Shown here in pieces: positions 1 through 8,585 of a stretch of 64,000 bases of DNA. The stretch comes from Plastoroseomonas hellenica (lineage in GTDB: Bacteria > Pseudomonadota > Alphaproteobacteria > Acetobacterales > Acetobacteraceae): the NCBI RefSeq assembly GCF_018129085.1, contig NZ_JAAGBB010000003.1, positions 178,421 to 242,420 on the forward strand. Direction: 5' to 3'. Position 1 is the first letter of the stretch; the number at the start of each line of letters is the position of its first letter. The notes under the pieces were generated by a model, which was not told the DNA's origin, ran no database searches, and worked only from the letters and a program-made list of their open reading frames with translations. Made by a program: the position numbers and the translations under genes.

Positions 1-375
1 TGGTATGCACAGGCGTCGCGTGGACCGACCAGCTACACCGCCTTCTACGCACGCACCGACATCATCGCGGCGCGGCGGCGGGAATTCGAGGCGATGGTGC
101 GGGGGCTGGCGACGACGCTCGCCTGGTTCGTGGATGCGAGCGATGAAGAATGCGCGCGGGAGATCGCGATCTTCTTCCCCGACATGGTGCCCAGCTTGCT
201 GGCTCGCTGCATCGGGCGCTACCGGTCGCTCGGCATCTGGACGGAGACGCCACGCTTCCCGCCGGAGGCTCTGGCGCGACTGGAGACAGCGATGCTGTCA
301 GCCGGCGCGATCTCTCGGACGCCGGGTTTCGCAGGGCTGGTGGCCGAAGAGGTGACCGAAGCGGCGCTGGCCTGA
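1..375 (+). CDS. NMT1/THI5-like ABC transporter substrate-binding protein, 3' fragment
   Basis: The reading frame is open from the first base, so the 5' part of the gene lies outside the window; about 124 C-terminal residues remain before the TGA. The fragment aligns well with the C-terminal third of the receptor at 2471-3376: both share an RGPT-YTA-YA block, an EF-AM-R segment, an FFPD/LFPD motif and a 'PRFP' motif near the end. That places it in the NMT1/SsuA-like periplasmic receptor family that feeds ABC importers of aromatic or heterocyclic precursors. The ligand cannot be told from the sequence. The gene ends three bases before the convergent minE stop, so there is almost no room for a terminator. 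The family call is an inference through the paralogue. Confidence 0.8.
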   Translation, partial: WYAQASRGPTSYTAFYARTDIIAARRREFEAMVRGLATTLAWFVDASDEECAREIAIFFPDMVPSLLARCIGRYRSLGIWTETPRFPPEALARLETAMLSAGAISRTPGFAGLVAEEVTEAALA

Positions 376-377
376 CT

Positions 378-656
378 CTAGCGCGCGACGGCGACCTTCG
401 GTCCCGGCAACTCTATCTCGATCGCGAGCGTCGACATGTCGCCGCCGCGGTCGAGGTTGACCGCGACCTTGCCGGGATCGATCGACACATAGCGCGCGAC
501 CACCGCGACCAGCTCCTGCTGCAGCTTCGGCAGGAAATCCTCGCGCGTGCGGCTCACCCGCTCATGCGCCAGCACGATCTGCAGCCGCTCCTTCGCCGCG
601 GTCGCCGTACTCCCCCCTTCCGGCTTGCGGGCACGGAAGATATCGAGCCATCCCAT
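378..656 (-). CDS. minE: Cell division topological specificity factor MinE
   Basis: A 92-residue protein of normal MinE length. Residues 24-34 (RLQIVLAHERV) match the conserved MinD-contacting segment, and residues 1-10 form the short N-terminal amphipathic stretch that binds membrane. MinE stimulates MinD ATPase and drives MinCD off midcell so that the Z-ring forms there. The ATG overlaps the minD TGA as ATGA, which indicates translational coupling. It is the last gene of a minC-minD-minE operon. The identification is firm from motif, size and context. Confidence 0.97.
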   Translation of the reverse strand: MGWLDIFRARKPEGGSTATAAKERLQIVLAHERVSRTREDFLPKLQQELVAVVARYVSIDPGKVAVNLDRGGDMSTLAIEIELPGPKVAVAR

Positions 657-1474
657 CAGGCAGCCCTCCCCCCGAACAGGCGCTTGAATAGACCCTTCTT
701 CTCAGGGTCCAAAAAGCGGTGCGGCCGTTCCTCCCCCAGGAACCGCGCCACGGAATCAGCATAGGCCTGTCCCGCCACGCTTTCCGCATCCAAAATCACC
801 GGCGTTCCGGTGTTGGACGCGCGCAGCACGCTCTCGCTTTCCGGCACCACGCCGAGCAGCGGGATCGCCAGGATCTCCCGGATATCCTCGAGCTTCAGCA
901 TCTCCCCGCGCTCGACGCGGGCGGGGTCGTAGCGGGTGACGAGCAGATGCTCCTTCACCGCGTCCTTCTTCTCCTCGGCGCGCTTCGACTTCGACTGCAG
1001 CACGCCCAGAATGCGGTCGGAGTCGCGGACCGAGGAGACTTCCGGATTGGTCACCACGATCGCCTCGTCGGCGAAGTAGAGCGCCAGCAGCGCGCCCTTC
1101 TCGATGCCCGCCGGGCTGTCGCAGAGGATATAGTCGTAGTCCTTCGACAGCTCCTCGATGATCCCAGCGACGCCGTCCTTGGTCAGTGCGTCCTTGTCGC
1201 GGGTCTGCGAGGCCGGAAGGATCGCCAGGGTGTCCACGCGCTTGTCGCGGATCAGCGCCTGGTTGAGCTTCGCCTCGCCCTGGATCACGTTCACGATGTC
1301 GAAGACGACCCGCCGCTCGACGCCCATGATGAGGTCGAGGTTGCGCAGGCCCACGTCGAAATCGATCACCACCGTCTTCTTGCCGCGCTGCGCGAGGCCG
1401 GTTGCGAAGGCGGCGGAGCTGGTGGTCTTGCCCACGCCTCCCTTGCCGGAGGTGACGACGACGACCTTTGCCAT
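656..1474 (-). CDS. minD: Septum site-determining ATPase MinD
   Basis: A 272-residue ParA/MinD-type ATPase. The deviant Walker A motif KGGVGKT lies at residues 11-17, DFDVGLRNLD near residue 40 is the switch I region, and DSPAGIE near residue 119 is switch II. The basic amphipathic C-terminal tail (KKGLFKRLFGG) is the membrane-targeting helix. MinD binds membrane as an ATP dimer, recruits MinC to block FtsZ assembly and is displaced by MinE. The gene follows minC after about 20 bp, with a GGAGG-like site upstream, and overlaps minE by four bases. Confidence 0.98.
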   Translation of the reverse strand: MAKVVVVTSGKGGVGKTTSSAAFATGLAQRGKKTVVIDFDVGLRNLDLIMGVERRVVFDIVNVIQGEAKLNQALIRDKRVDTLAILPASQTRDKDALTKDGVAGIIEELSKDYDYILCDSPAGIEKGALLALYFADEAIVVTNPEVSSVRDSDRILGVLQSKSKRAEEKKDAVKEHLLVTRYDPARVERGEMLKLEDIREILAIPLLGVVPESESVLRASNTGTPVILDAESVAGQAYADSVARFLGEERPHRFLDPEKKGLFKRLFGGRAA

Positions 1475-1494
1475 GCCTGGGGCTCCTCCTGTGC

Positions 1495-2277
1495 CTACCC
1501 GCCCCCGCCGGACCCGATGGGGTCGAAGCGGAGGCTCTCGCCTGCGAGGCGGACCTGCACCGCGCGCCCGATGGGCGCGGCGGCCAGCCCCTCGCGCACC
1601 GCGTAGTAGCCAGCGATGGAGACGAGTTCCGGGTCGAAATTCTGCGCGAAGATCCGCGCCTCGGTATTCTCGGCGCCGCCGGCGATCGCGCGGCCGCGCA
1701 AGGTGCCATAGACGTGCAGGTTGCCGTCGGCGATCACCTCCGCCCCCGCATTCACGGTGCCGGTCACGATCAGGTCGGCGCCCTGCGCCCAGACCCGCTG
1801 CCCGGCGCGCACCGGCTGGTCGACGATCATGGTCGGGCGCTGGGCGCCCGAGGCTGGCGGCGATGGGGCTGCCGCGGCCGGTGGTGGCGCGGGCGCGGCC
1901 TCGGCTGCTGCGGCCGGCGCCGGCGCGGGGTCCCGCGGCTCGTCGCTGCCGGACTGGCGAAGCGGCGGCAGGCCGGCGGCGATCGCCGCCTGGCGCAGCT
2001 CCGGCGTTCCGCCGGTAGTGCCGATGGGCACGATCTCGAGCGCCCGCAGCGCTGTCACGAGGCCGGCGAAATCCATCTCCGCGGCGGGCACCGAAAGATC
2101 CGCAAGCCCAACCACCAGGGGAGCGAAGCGCAGGAAGCCAGGCGCGCGGCGGAACTGGTCGCCGAGCGCCGGCACCACCTGATCGATCCGGGAATCGAGC
2201 AGGCGCAACACCAGCAGGTTGAAATTGGCGCCACGCAGACGGAAAGGCTCGATGCGGGGCTGGGGCACAGCGGACAT
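1495..2277 (-). CDS. minC: Septum site-determining protein MinC
   Basis: A 260-residue division inhibitor. Residues 8-105 fit the FtsZ-inhibiting MinC_N domain. Residues 110-145 are a low-complexity Ala/Pro linker. Residues 148-255 form the C-terminal beta-helix domain that dimerises and binds MinD. The MinD-contact motif usually written RSGQ is RAGQ at residues 157-160, a conservative change. It is the first gene of the min operon; transcription probably starts in the 2278-2470 gap shared with the divergent receptor gene. Identification is strong from the domain layout and the minDE neighbours. Confidence 0.96.
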   Translation of the reverse strand: MSAVPQPRIEPFRLRGANFNLLVLRLLDSRIDQVVPALGDQFRRAPGFLRFAPLVVGLADLSVPAAEMDFAGLVTALRALEIVPIGTTGGTPELRQAAIAAGLPPLRQSGSDEPRDPAPAPAAAAEAAPAPPPAAAAPSPPASGAQRPTMIVDQPVRAGQRVWAQGADLIVTGTVNAGAEVIADGNLHVYGTLRGRAIAGGAENTEARIFAQNFDPELVSIAGYYAVREGLAAAPIGRAVQVRLAGESLRFDPIGSGGGG

Positions 2278-2470
2278 GATGGGCCCGGGAAATCCTCTGT
2301 CTGGCGTGGCAGGACGCGAATCGGGTGGCCCCGACAGCGCTGAGCGTAGCAGGAAGCTATAGCGGCCACTGGCTGCCGGGCGAAGCCCGGATCGCCGGAA
2401 ATGGTGGGGCCCCGGTCTTCCGCACCCGCAACGGCACGCCCATAGTCAGGCGTCCGAGCGGGAGCGCGCC

Positions 2471-3376
2471 TTGCAGCCCATTATCCTGAACGAGCCCTTC
2501 CGGGCCGTCTTCTACGCCCCCTTCTATGTCGCGGAACGGCGCGGCCTCTATGCGCGGCAGGGGATCGAGGTCCGGCGGGACACCGCCGGCGACCCCTCCA
2601 AGGCCGCCGACAACCTGCTGGCCGGACGCGCCGACATCGCCTGGTCGGGGCCGATGCGGGTGATGCTGCTGCATGCCCGCGACGCCGCCTGCCCGCTCAA
2701 GAGCTTCGCCGCCGTGGTGATGAAGGACCCCTTCTACCTGATGGGCGCCGCCCCACGCCCCGGCTTCACGACCCGCGACCTCGAGAACCTGCGCCTTGGC
2801 GCGGTGGCGGAAGTGCCGACGCCCTGGTGGTGCCTGCAGCACGATATCCGGGAGGCCGGGCTCGATCCGGAAGCGCTGGCGGTGACGCTCGGCCCCTCCA
2901 TGGCCGAGAATGCGGCGGCGCTGCGGGACGGCAGGCTCGATGTCGCGCAAATGTTCGAGCCCTTCGCGAGCCAGGTGGAAGCGGCCGGCGGCGCAGTCTG
3001 GCAGGCGGCGGCGGACCGCGGACCGACCGCCTATACCGCGCTCTACGCTACCGAGGCGCGCATCGCCGAGCGGGGCGATGAATTCGCCGCGATGATCCGC
3101 GCGATCGGCGAGGCACTGGCCTGGATCGCGAGCGCGGAGCCGGCGGAGATCGCGGCAACGATCGCGCCGCTTTTCCCGGACCTGCCCTTCCCGCTGCTGA
3201 GCCGCGCATTGACGCGCTACAAGGCGAAGCAGCTTTGGGCCACCGATCCGCGCTTCCCGCGCATCGCCTTCGACCGCCTCAGGGATTCGATGGCGAGCGC
3301 CGGCCAGCTCCCCCGCCTGCCGAGCTTCGAGGAATGCGTGGACGAGGCGATCGTTGATCGCGCGCTCGCCGCATGA
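2471..3376 (+). CDS. NMT1/THI5-like ABC transporter substrate-binding protein
   Basis: A 301-residue receptor of the NMT1/SsuA/ThiY-like family. Near the N-terminus it has the typical pattern in which a receptor-like strand is followed by '[20 protein letters not shown]', then '[19 protein letters not shown]', both hallmarks of this fold. The best start is a TTG (residues MQPIILNE), so no classical signal peptide is visible; either export uses another route or the true start lies elsewhere. The stop overlaps the downstream thioesterase start as ATGA. It is a paralogue of the truncated gene at 1-375, so two related receptors flank minCDE. No ABC permease or ATPase is nearby, so its partner is elsewhere or absent. 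The ligand is unknown. Confidence 0.8.
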   Translation: MQPIILNEPFRAVFYAPFYVAERRGLYARQGIEVRRDTAGDPSKAADNLLAGRADIAWSGPMRVMLLHARDAACPLKSFAAVVMKDPFYLMGAAPRPGFTTRDLENLRLGAVAEVPTPWWCLQHDIREAGLDPEALAVTLGPSMAENAAALRDGRLDVAQMFEPFASQVEAAGGAVWQAAADRGPTAYTALYATEARIAERGDEFAAMIRAIGEALAWIASAEPAEIAATIAPLFPDLPFPLLSRALTRYKAKQLWATDPRFPRIAFDRLRDSMASAGQLPRLPSFEECVDEAIVDRALAA

Positions 3377-3813
3377 AGGCCGCGATCGGCACCCGCGCCG
3401 ACTACCGGCGCTTCATCACGCTCGACACCCGCTGGATGGACAACGACGTCTACGGGCACGTCAACAACGTCGTCTACTATTCCTACTTCGACACCGCGGT
3501 CGCGCATTTCCTGATCGCCGAGGGCGTGCTCGACATTGCGACCAGTCCCGTGGTCGGCCTGGTGGTGGAGACGAAGTGCCGCTACTTCGCGCCGATCGCC
3601 TTTCCGGATGCCATCACCTGCGGCCTGCGCTGCGGGCGGATCGGCACCTCCTCCGTCCGCTACGAGATCGGCATTTTCCGCAACGGGGAGGACCAGGCAT
3701 GCGCGGAGGGGCACTTCATCCATGTCTATGTGGACCGCGCCACCCAGAAGACGCCGATCCCGATGCCGGAACGGCTGCGCAGCGCCCTGACCGCCCTGGC
3801 GATTACCCCCTGA
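3373..3813 (+). CDS. Acyl-CoA thioesterase, 4HBT hotdog family
   Basis: A 146-residue single hotdog-domain protein. The segment from about residue 19 ([20 protein letters not shown]) is the signature of 4-hydroxybenzoyl-CoA thioesterase-like enzymes, with the catalytic Asp of the WMDND motif and the GHVNN motif. It should hydrolyse a CoA thioester in the cytoplasm. It is translationally coupled to the receptor gene upstream and followed after about 55 bp by a 2-hydroxyacid dehydrogenase, which suggests a small catabolic operon that handles acyl-CoA intermediates. The substrate is unknown. Confidence 0.88.
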   Translation: MKAAIGTRADYRRFITLDTRWMDNDVYGHVNNVVYYSYFDTAVAHFLIAEGVLDIATSPVVGLVVETKCRYFAPIAFPDAITCGLRCGRIGTSSVRYEIGIFRNGEDQACAEGHFIHVYVDRATQKTPIPMPERLRSALTALAITP

Positions 3814-3867
3814 CCCGTTGCGCGGGTCTCGCGAAGCCGCGAGACTGCCGCGCAAAAGGAGCCCTCC

Positions 3868-4839
3868 ATGACCAAATTCGCACCGCTGCGGCGCCTCGCG
3901 ATCCTCGATGACTACCAGGGCGTGACGCTGTCGCTGGGCCCCTGGGATGATCTGCCGAAATCGCTCGACATCACCGTCTTCCGCGACACGCTGCATGATC
4001 GCGATGCGCTGGTGGAGCGCCTGGCGCCCTTCGACGCCATCCTGGCGATGCGCGAGCGCACGCCCTTCCCGCGTGCGCTGATCGAGCGCCTGCCGAACCT
4101 CAGGCTGCTGATGAGCACGGCACGGCGCAACCGATCCTTCGATATCGCCGCCTGCGTGGAGCATGGCATCACCGTCTGCGGCACGCCCGATTTCGGGGCG
4201 CCGACCGTCGACCTCGCCTGGGGGCTGATCCTCAGCCTCGCGCGCGACATCCCGCGCCAGCAGGACAGCCTGCGCGCCGGGCATTGGCAGACCAGCGTCG
4301 GCATCGGGCTTGAGGGCAAAACGCTCGGCGTCATCGGCCTCGGCAAGCTCGGCGCCCGCGTCGCGCGGGTGGGCGCGGCCTTCGGCATGAAGGTCATCGC
4401 CTGGAGCCAGAACCTGACCGCCGAGCGCGCGGCGGAAGTCGGCGCCATCAGGGTCGACAAGGATGTGCTGCTGGCTGAGGCTGATATCATCACCTTGCAT
4501 GTCGTGCTCTCGGAACGCTCGCGGGGAATCATTGGCGCGGCCGACCTGGCGCGGATGAAGAAGACAACCTTCGTCGTGAACACCAGCCGCGGGCCGCTGA
4601 TCGATCAGCCAGCGCTGATCGCAGCGCTGAAGGAAGGCCGCATCGCCGGCGCCGGCCTCGACGTCTTCGACGAGGAACCGCTGAGGCCCGGGCATCCGAT
4701 CCTCTCGGCACCGAACACCGTGCTGACGCCGCATCTGGGTTATGTGTCGGAACAGAATTACCGCGCCTATTTCACCGGCGCCGTGGAAGCGATCAACGCC
4801 TTCGAAGCGGGACACCCGGTGCGGGTGATGGAACCATGA
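3868..4839 (+). CDS. D-2-hydroxyacid dehydrogenase family protein
   Basis: A 323-residue NAD(P)-dependent D-isomer-specific 2-hydroxyacid dehydrogenase. The Rossmann motif GLGKLG lies near residue 158. The catalytic Arg is in NTSRGPLID near residue 236, the Glu in DVFDEEPL, and the His in TPHLGY near residue 290. A clean AAAGGAG ribosome-binding site precedes the ATG. It reduces 2-oxoacids or oxidises D-2-hydroxyacids; glyoxylate, hydroxypyruvate and phosphoglycerate are all possible. The end overlaps the next hydrolase gene by four bases. Confidence 0.9.
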   Translation: MTKFAPLRRLAILDDYQGVTLSLGPWDDLPKSLDITVFRDTLHDRDALVERLAPFDAILAMRERTPFPRALIERLPNLRLLMSTARRNRSFDIAACVEHGITVCGTPDFGAPTVDLAWGLILSLARDIPRQQDSLRAGHWQTSVGIGLEGKTLGVIGLGKLGARVARVGAAFGMKVIAWSQNLTAERAAEVGAIRVDKDVLLAEADIITLHVVLSERSRGIIGAADLARMKKTTFVVNTSRGPLIDQPALIAALKEGRIAGAGLDVFDEEPLRPGHPILSAPNTVLTPHLGYVSEQNYRAYFTGAVEAINAFEAGHPVRVMEP

Positions 4840-5666
4840 GCCACCTTCCCCCCGGTTGGGACACGCTGGACCAGGCGGCGCGCGACGCTGCCTTTAACAA
4901 CAACAATGCCGTCCCCGATGCCGCCGCGCTGATCGCCGAACGCAATGCGGCGAGCGCGCCCTATCGCGCGGCGCGCATCCAGCATCTCGACCTGCGCTTC
5001 GGCGACAGCGAGCGCGAGGCCTGGGACATCTATCCGGGACCGGATGCCGATGCCCCGGTGATGGTCTTCATCCATGGCGGCTATTGGCAGCGCAACCGGC
5101 GTGAGGATTTCGCGGCCCTCGCCGAAGGCGCCAATGCCATGGGCTGGTCGGTCGCGATGAACGGCTACTCCCTGGCGCCCGAAGGCAGCCTGACGCAGAT
5201 CGCCTGGCAGATTCACGCAGCGCTCGACTGGCTCTCCGCGCATGGCGCGGAGCACGGCGCGGCGGGGCCGATCATCGCCTCCGGCTGGTCGGCGGGCGGG
5301 CATCTCGCGGCGCTCGCCGCCGAGCATCCGGCGGTGACGGCGGCGCTGGCGATTTCCGGCATCTATGAGCTGGCGCCGATCCGCGACACCTACCTCAACA
5401 CCGCCCTGCAATTGAGTGACACCGAAATCGCGGACCTGTCGCCGATGCGCCGCCCGGTGGTGCAGAAGCCGATCGCCATCGCCTATGGCGCGGCCGAGTT
5501 GCCGGAGCTCTGCCGGCAGAGCCGCGACTTCCACGCGATGCGCGCCGCCGCCCAGGCCCCGGGACCACTCATCCCGATCCCCGGCGCCGACCACTTTCGC
5601 GTCCTGGAAGCCTTCCGCCAACCGAACGGCATGCTGCTGCGGGCGGCCGCGGCCCTGTTGGTGTGA
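4836..5666 (+). CDS. Alpha/beta hydrolase, kynurenine formamidase-like
   Basis: A 276-residue alpha/beta hydrolase of the arylformamidase/esterase-lipase type. HGGYW at residues 80-84 forms the oxyanion hole, GWSAG at 150-154 carries the nucleophile Ser152, and a late GADHF motif supplies the catalytic His. HGGYW is typical of bacterial and eukaryotic kynurenine formamidases, but the same motif occurs in carbamate and ester hydrolases, and no other tryptophan-catabolic gene is present. It starts inside the preceding dehydrogenase gene (ATGA), so it is the last member of the four-gene operon beginning at 2471. Structured repeat copy A begins just after its stop. Confidence 0.85.
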   Translation: MSHLPPGWDTLDQAARDAAFNNNNAVPDAAALIAERNAASAPYRAARIQHLDLRFGDSEREAWDIYPGPDADAPVMVFIHGGYWQRNRREDFAALAEGANAMGWSVAMNGYSLAPEGSLTQIAWQIHAALDWLSAHGAEHGAAGPIIASGWSAGGHLAALAAEHPAVTAALAISGIYELAPIRDTYLNTALQLSDTEIADLSPMRRPVVQKPIAIAYGAAELPELCRQSRDFHAMRAAAQAPGPLIPIPGADHFRVLEAFRQPNGMLLRAAAALLV

Positions 5667-5673
5667 TGTTGCC

Positions 5674-5877
5674 CTGGGGAGGGCTTTGCCCTCCCCAGAC
5701 CCCACCCAGCAGGAGCCTGCAGGCCCCTGCACCCGGATCATTTTAGAGCCCCGATAGCGAAGGGGCGTCCGGCCATCTGCCGGACACCCCTTCGCTATCG
5801 GGCCACCAAGTGAAGCAGGTCAAGGAGCCTCCAGGCTCCTTGCGGGTGAGGTCCGGAGAGGGCAGAGCCCTGCCCGG
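5674..5877. repeat. Structured palindromic intergenic repeat, copy A
   Basis: A nested set of inverted repeats between convergent gene ends. An 11-bp perfect hairpin lies at 5674-5684/5688-5698. A central 26-bp stem lies at 5748-5773/5779-5804 with two mismatched positions (one a possible G-U) and a 5-base loop. A 10-bp perfect hairpin lies at 5821-5830/5833-5842, and a small GGGC-AGA-GCCC hairpin near 5860. Outer halves are imperfect inverted copies of each other. Conserved single-stranded-type boxes are TTTTAGAGCCC left of the stem and CCAAGTGAAGCAGG right of it. The same architecture recurs inverted at 63739-63940. It probably acts as a bidirectional terminator; mobile origin is possible. 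Confidence 0.9.
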
Positions 5878-5884
5878 GACAGCG

Positions 5885-7087
5885 TCACATCACCAGGAAC
5901 CGCTCAGCCGCATCCGCCAGCACCTGGGCGCCGAGGGCCAGGTCTTCTTCCTTGGTGTCTTCGGCCCAGTGGTGGCTGATGCCGCCGATGGAGGGGACGA
6001 AGAGCATCGCGACCGGCAGCTTCTGGCTGATGATCTGCGCATCGTGCCCGGCGCCCGAGGGCATGCTCTGCCAGAGGCCTGGCGCGTGCTGCTCGGCGGC
6101 GGCCTTCAGTGCGTCCTGCATGCGGGGATCGCAGAGCGCCGGCGTGTCGAGGCGAAGCGCATGCAACGTCGCCTTGCAGCGCTCCCGCCGGTTGCTTTCC
6201 TGGATCAGCGCGCGCAGCCCGGTCTCCAGCCGCTTCAGCACGACCATGTCGATGTCGCGGAACTGGAAGAAGATGTCGGCCTTGCCGGGAATGATGGAGG
6301 GCGCGCCGGGGTCCAGCGCGATGCGGCCGGTGGTCCAGACGGTGCGCTCGCCTGACAGCATCGGGAAGTGGCGGTCGATCTCCGCGAGCAGGCGCACGGC
6401 GGTGAGGCCGGCGTCGCGGCGCTCTGCCATGGTGGTGCCGCCCGCATGGTCCTGCTGGCCTTCGATGACGATGCGCCACTGCCAGATGGCGACGATGCCG
6501 GTAACGACGCCGAGGCGTAGGCCGGCATTCTCGAGCTGGGTTCCCTGCTCGATATGCATCTCGAAGAAGCCTTTGTAGCGGCCGGGGTCGAGGCGCATGC
6601 GCGGGATGCCGGCGAGCCCAGCATTGGCGATCGCCTCGCGAAGCGGGGTGCCGCTGGTCCGATCGCGGCTGCCGTCCATCTCCTCCTCGGTGAGGTCGCC
6701 GACGATCGACCGGCTGCCCGGGAAGCCGATCTGGAAATGGCCTTCCTCATCGGCGAAGGCGCAGACATCGACCGGCAGCCCGCTGCGGGCCAGCGCCAGC
6801 GCGCCGATGACACCGAGCGCGCCGTCGAGCCAGCCGGCCTCGTTCTGGCTCTCGATATGGGAGCCCGAGAGGAGGTGCGGGCCGTCGCCCTTGTGGCGGC
6901 CGAAGACATTGCCGATGCCGTCGATCGAAGGTTCGAGCCCGATTTCCGCCATGCGCTGCATCAGCCAGCGCCGGCTTTCCATGTCCTGCGGCGAGAAGGT
7001 CGGGCGGTGCACGCCGGTCTTGAACTTGCCGATCTGGCGGAGCTCGTGGAGATCCTGGAGGAAGCGGGCGGTATCGACGATCGGCAC
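5885..7087 (-). CDS. Zn-dependent M20-family amidohydrolase (N-carbamoyl-amino-acid hydrolase/allantoate amidohydrolase type)
   Basis: A 400-residue peptidase M20 family enzyme. Metal-binding motifs are visible: GSHIES with His77, the WLDGALG motif with Asp88, FADEEGHF with Glu114/Glu115, EMHIEQG near residue 185, and a late SGAGHDAQ. This pattern matches N-carbamoyl-L-amino acid hydrolases, beta-ureidopropionases and allantoate amidohydrolases, which release ammonia and CO2 from ureido compounds in the cytoplasm. The start is GTG with an AGAGGGG site upstream. It is divergent from the Bug receptor gene at 7205; a functional link to the hydantoinase genes further right is only a guess. Confidence 0.9.
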   Translation of the reverse strand: MPIVDTARFLQDLHELRQIGKFKTGVHRPTFSPQDMESRRWLMQRMAEIGLEPSIDGIGNVFGRHKGDGPHLLSGSHIESQNEAGWLDGALGVIGALALARSGLPVDVCAFADEEGHFQIGFPGSRSIVGDLTEEEMDGSRDRTSGTPLREAIANAGLAGIPRMRLDPGRYKGFFEMHIEQGTQLENAGLRLGVVTGIVAIWQWRIVIEGQQDHAGGTTMAERRDAGLTAVRLLAEIDRHFPMLSGERTVWTTGRIALDPGAPSIIPGKADIFFQFRDIDMVVLKRLETGLRALIQESNRRERCKATLHALRLDTPALCDPRMQDALKAAAEQHAPGLWQSMPSGAGHDAQIISQKLPVAMLFVPSIGGISHHWAEDTKEEDLALGAQVLADAAERFLVM

Positions 7088-7204
7088 GATGAAATCCCCT
7101 CTGCGCAGCGGGAATCATGCTGATCGTTTCTCGCATGTGCAGCAATGGGTGGCGCGGCCTCACGATGGCGTTATGTTGCGTGCGGAAGCACTGGGAGCCC
7201 CAGG

Positions 7205-8161
7205 ATGCCGAGCCGCCGTGCCGTACTCGCCCTCAGCGCCAGCTCTATTTTGACGAGGCCTGCGGCCGCCCAGGGCGCGGGCACGCATCGGCTGGTGATC
7301 CCCTTCCCGCCCGGCGGCACCATGGACAATGTCGCGCGCCAGATGGCGCCGGCGGTGCAGGCCGAGATCGGGCGGACGGTGGTGATCGAGAATCGGCCCG
7401 GCGGCGGCACGGTGATCGGGACGGAGGCTGTCTCCCGCGCCGCGCCGGACGGACAGACCACGTTGATGGTCGCCAATTCATTCCTGATCAATGGCTCGAT
7501 GCAGCCCAACCTCACCTACGACCCGCTCCGCGACTTCCGGCCGATCGCGCTGCTGACGGTGGTGCCGCATGTGCTGGTGGTGGCGCCTGCGGTCGCGCAG
7601 GATTTCACGGGCTTCCTCGCGGCCGCGCGGCGGCCGGGTCCGGGGCTGTCCTTCGGATCCTACGGCAACGGCACCTCCAACCATCTGGGCGCCGAGCAGC
7701 TCAAGATCCTGGCACGGCTTAACGCGACCCATGTGCCCTACCGCGGCGCCGCGCAGGCCTATACCGACCTCTTCGCTGGCCGCGTGGAGTTCATGTTCAT
7801 GAATGAGCCGGACGTGGCGCAACCGACTCGGGCCGGGCAGATCCGGCCCCTGGCCATCGCGGCGCCGCAGCGTTCGTCCCGCATGTCGGAGGTGCCGACG
7901 CTTGCCGAGCTCGGCTTCGGGCAGGTGCTCTCGGACACCTGGTTCGGCGTGGTGGCGCCGGCAGCGGTGCCCGCGCCGATCGCGGCGCGGCTGAGCGCGG
8001 CCTGGCTCGCGGCGCTGGCGAAGCAGGAGGTGGCGGCGCGGCTGACCGATCAGGCCTTCAGCATCCTCGGTGTCGGCGCGGACGCCTTCGGTGCCCGCAT
8101 GCGCCGCGACTTCGCGACCTATGCGGAGGTGATCCGGGCCGCCAATGTACGGACAGATTGA
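7205..8161 (+). CDS. Tripartite tricarboxylate transporter (Bug/TctC) substrate-binding protein
   Basis: A 318-residue Bug-family periplasmic receptor. I chose the ATG at 7205 because it opens a signal peptide (MPSRRAVLALSASS, cleaved after the PAAAQ stretch) with a Tat-like Arg pair; an upstream in-frame ATG lacks one. Family marks include IPFPPGGTMDN, VVIENRPGGG and a PDGQT motif. Bug receptors pass carboxylates to a TctAB membrane pair, but no tctAB is in the window, so it is an orphan receptor here. ridA follows after 12 bp, suggesting co-transcription. Confidence 0.9.
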   Translation: MPSRRAVLALSASSILTRPAAAQGAGTHRLVIPFPPGGTMDNVARQMAPAVQAEIGRTVVIENRPGGGTVIGTEAVSRAAPDGQTTLMVANSFLINGSMQPNLTYDPLRDFRPIALLTVVPHVLVVAPAVAQDFTGFLAAARRPGPGLSFGSYGNGTSNHLGAEQLKILARLNATHVPYRGAAQAYTDLFAGRVEFMFMNEPDVAQPTRAGQIRPLAIAAPQRSSRMSEVPTLAELGFGQVLSDTWFGVVAPAAVPAPIAARLSAAWLAALAKQEVAARLTDQAFSILGVGADAFGARMRRDFATYAEVIRAANVRTD

Positions 8162-8173
8162 GGAGATCATGCG

Positions 8174-8563
8174 ATGACCCCGCTGGAGCACATCTTTCCC
8201 GAAGGCCAGTTCAAGGTCGCGGCGCCGCTGTCGCCGGCCGTGAAGGTGGGCAACCTCCTCTATGTCTCGGGCATCCCCGCCTATGACGCGGAGGGCAAGC
8301 TCGCCATCGGAGATTTTCCTGCACAGATGCGGCAGGTGATGGAGAGCATCACCGGCATCCTGAAGACCGCCGGGGCAGGCTGGGACCGGGTCGCGAAGGT
8401 GAACGTCCTGCTCACGCGGCGCGAGGATTTCGAGGAGATGAACCGGATCTACGCCTCCTACTTCCCGGACGGGAAATACCCGGCGCGGACCACGGCGATC
8501 GTCTATTCGCTGCCGCGGCCGAATTTCCTGCTGGAGATCGAATGCGTCGCTGTCCTCGCCTGA
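8174..8563 (+). CDS. RidA family enamine/imine deaminase
   Basis: A 129-residue YjgF/YER057c/UK114 (RidA) domain protein. It has the expected GNLLYVSGIP strand near residue 28 and the ARTTAIVYSLP segment near residue 105, whose Arg binds the substrate carboxylate. RidA proteins hydrolyse reactive 2-aminoacrylate-like enamines made by PLP enzymes; many paralogues have pathway-specific roles. A GGAG site lies just upstream. The last codons and stop lie inside a perfect 14-bp hairpin that probably terminates transcription. Confidence 0.9.
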   Translation: MTPLEHIFPEGQFKVAAPLSPAVKVGNLLYVSGIPAYDAEGKLAIGDFPAQMRQVMESITGILKTAGAGWDRVAKVNVLLTRREDFEEMNRIYASYFPDGKYPARTTAIVYSLPRPNFLLEIECVAVLA

Positions 8564-8575
8564 GGACAGCGACGC
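8544..8575. terminator. Perfect bidirectional terminator hairpin overlapping the ridA stop codon
   Basis: A perfect 14-bp inverted repeat (8544-8557 against 8562-8575) with the 4-base loop GCCT. The left arm encodes the last residues of RidA and the loop supplies the first base of its TGA. The repeat lies between two convergent genes (RidA and the SDR ending at 8586), so it can act on both strands. No run of T follows, so intrinsic termination strength is uncertain. Confidence 0.7.
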
Positions 8576-8585
8576 AGTACGCGTC

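Noticed and set aside
5674..5877. Copy A as a CRISPR or small coding gene
   Set aside because: There is no tandem repeat-spacer pattern, and the open frames crossing it have biased composition and no ribosome site.
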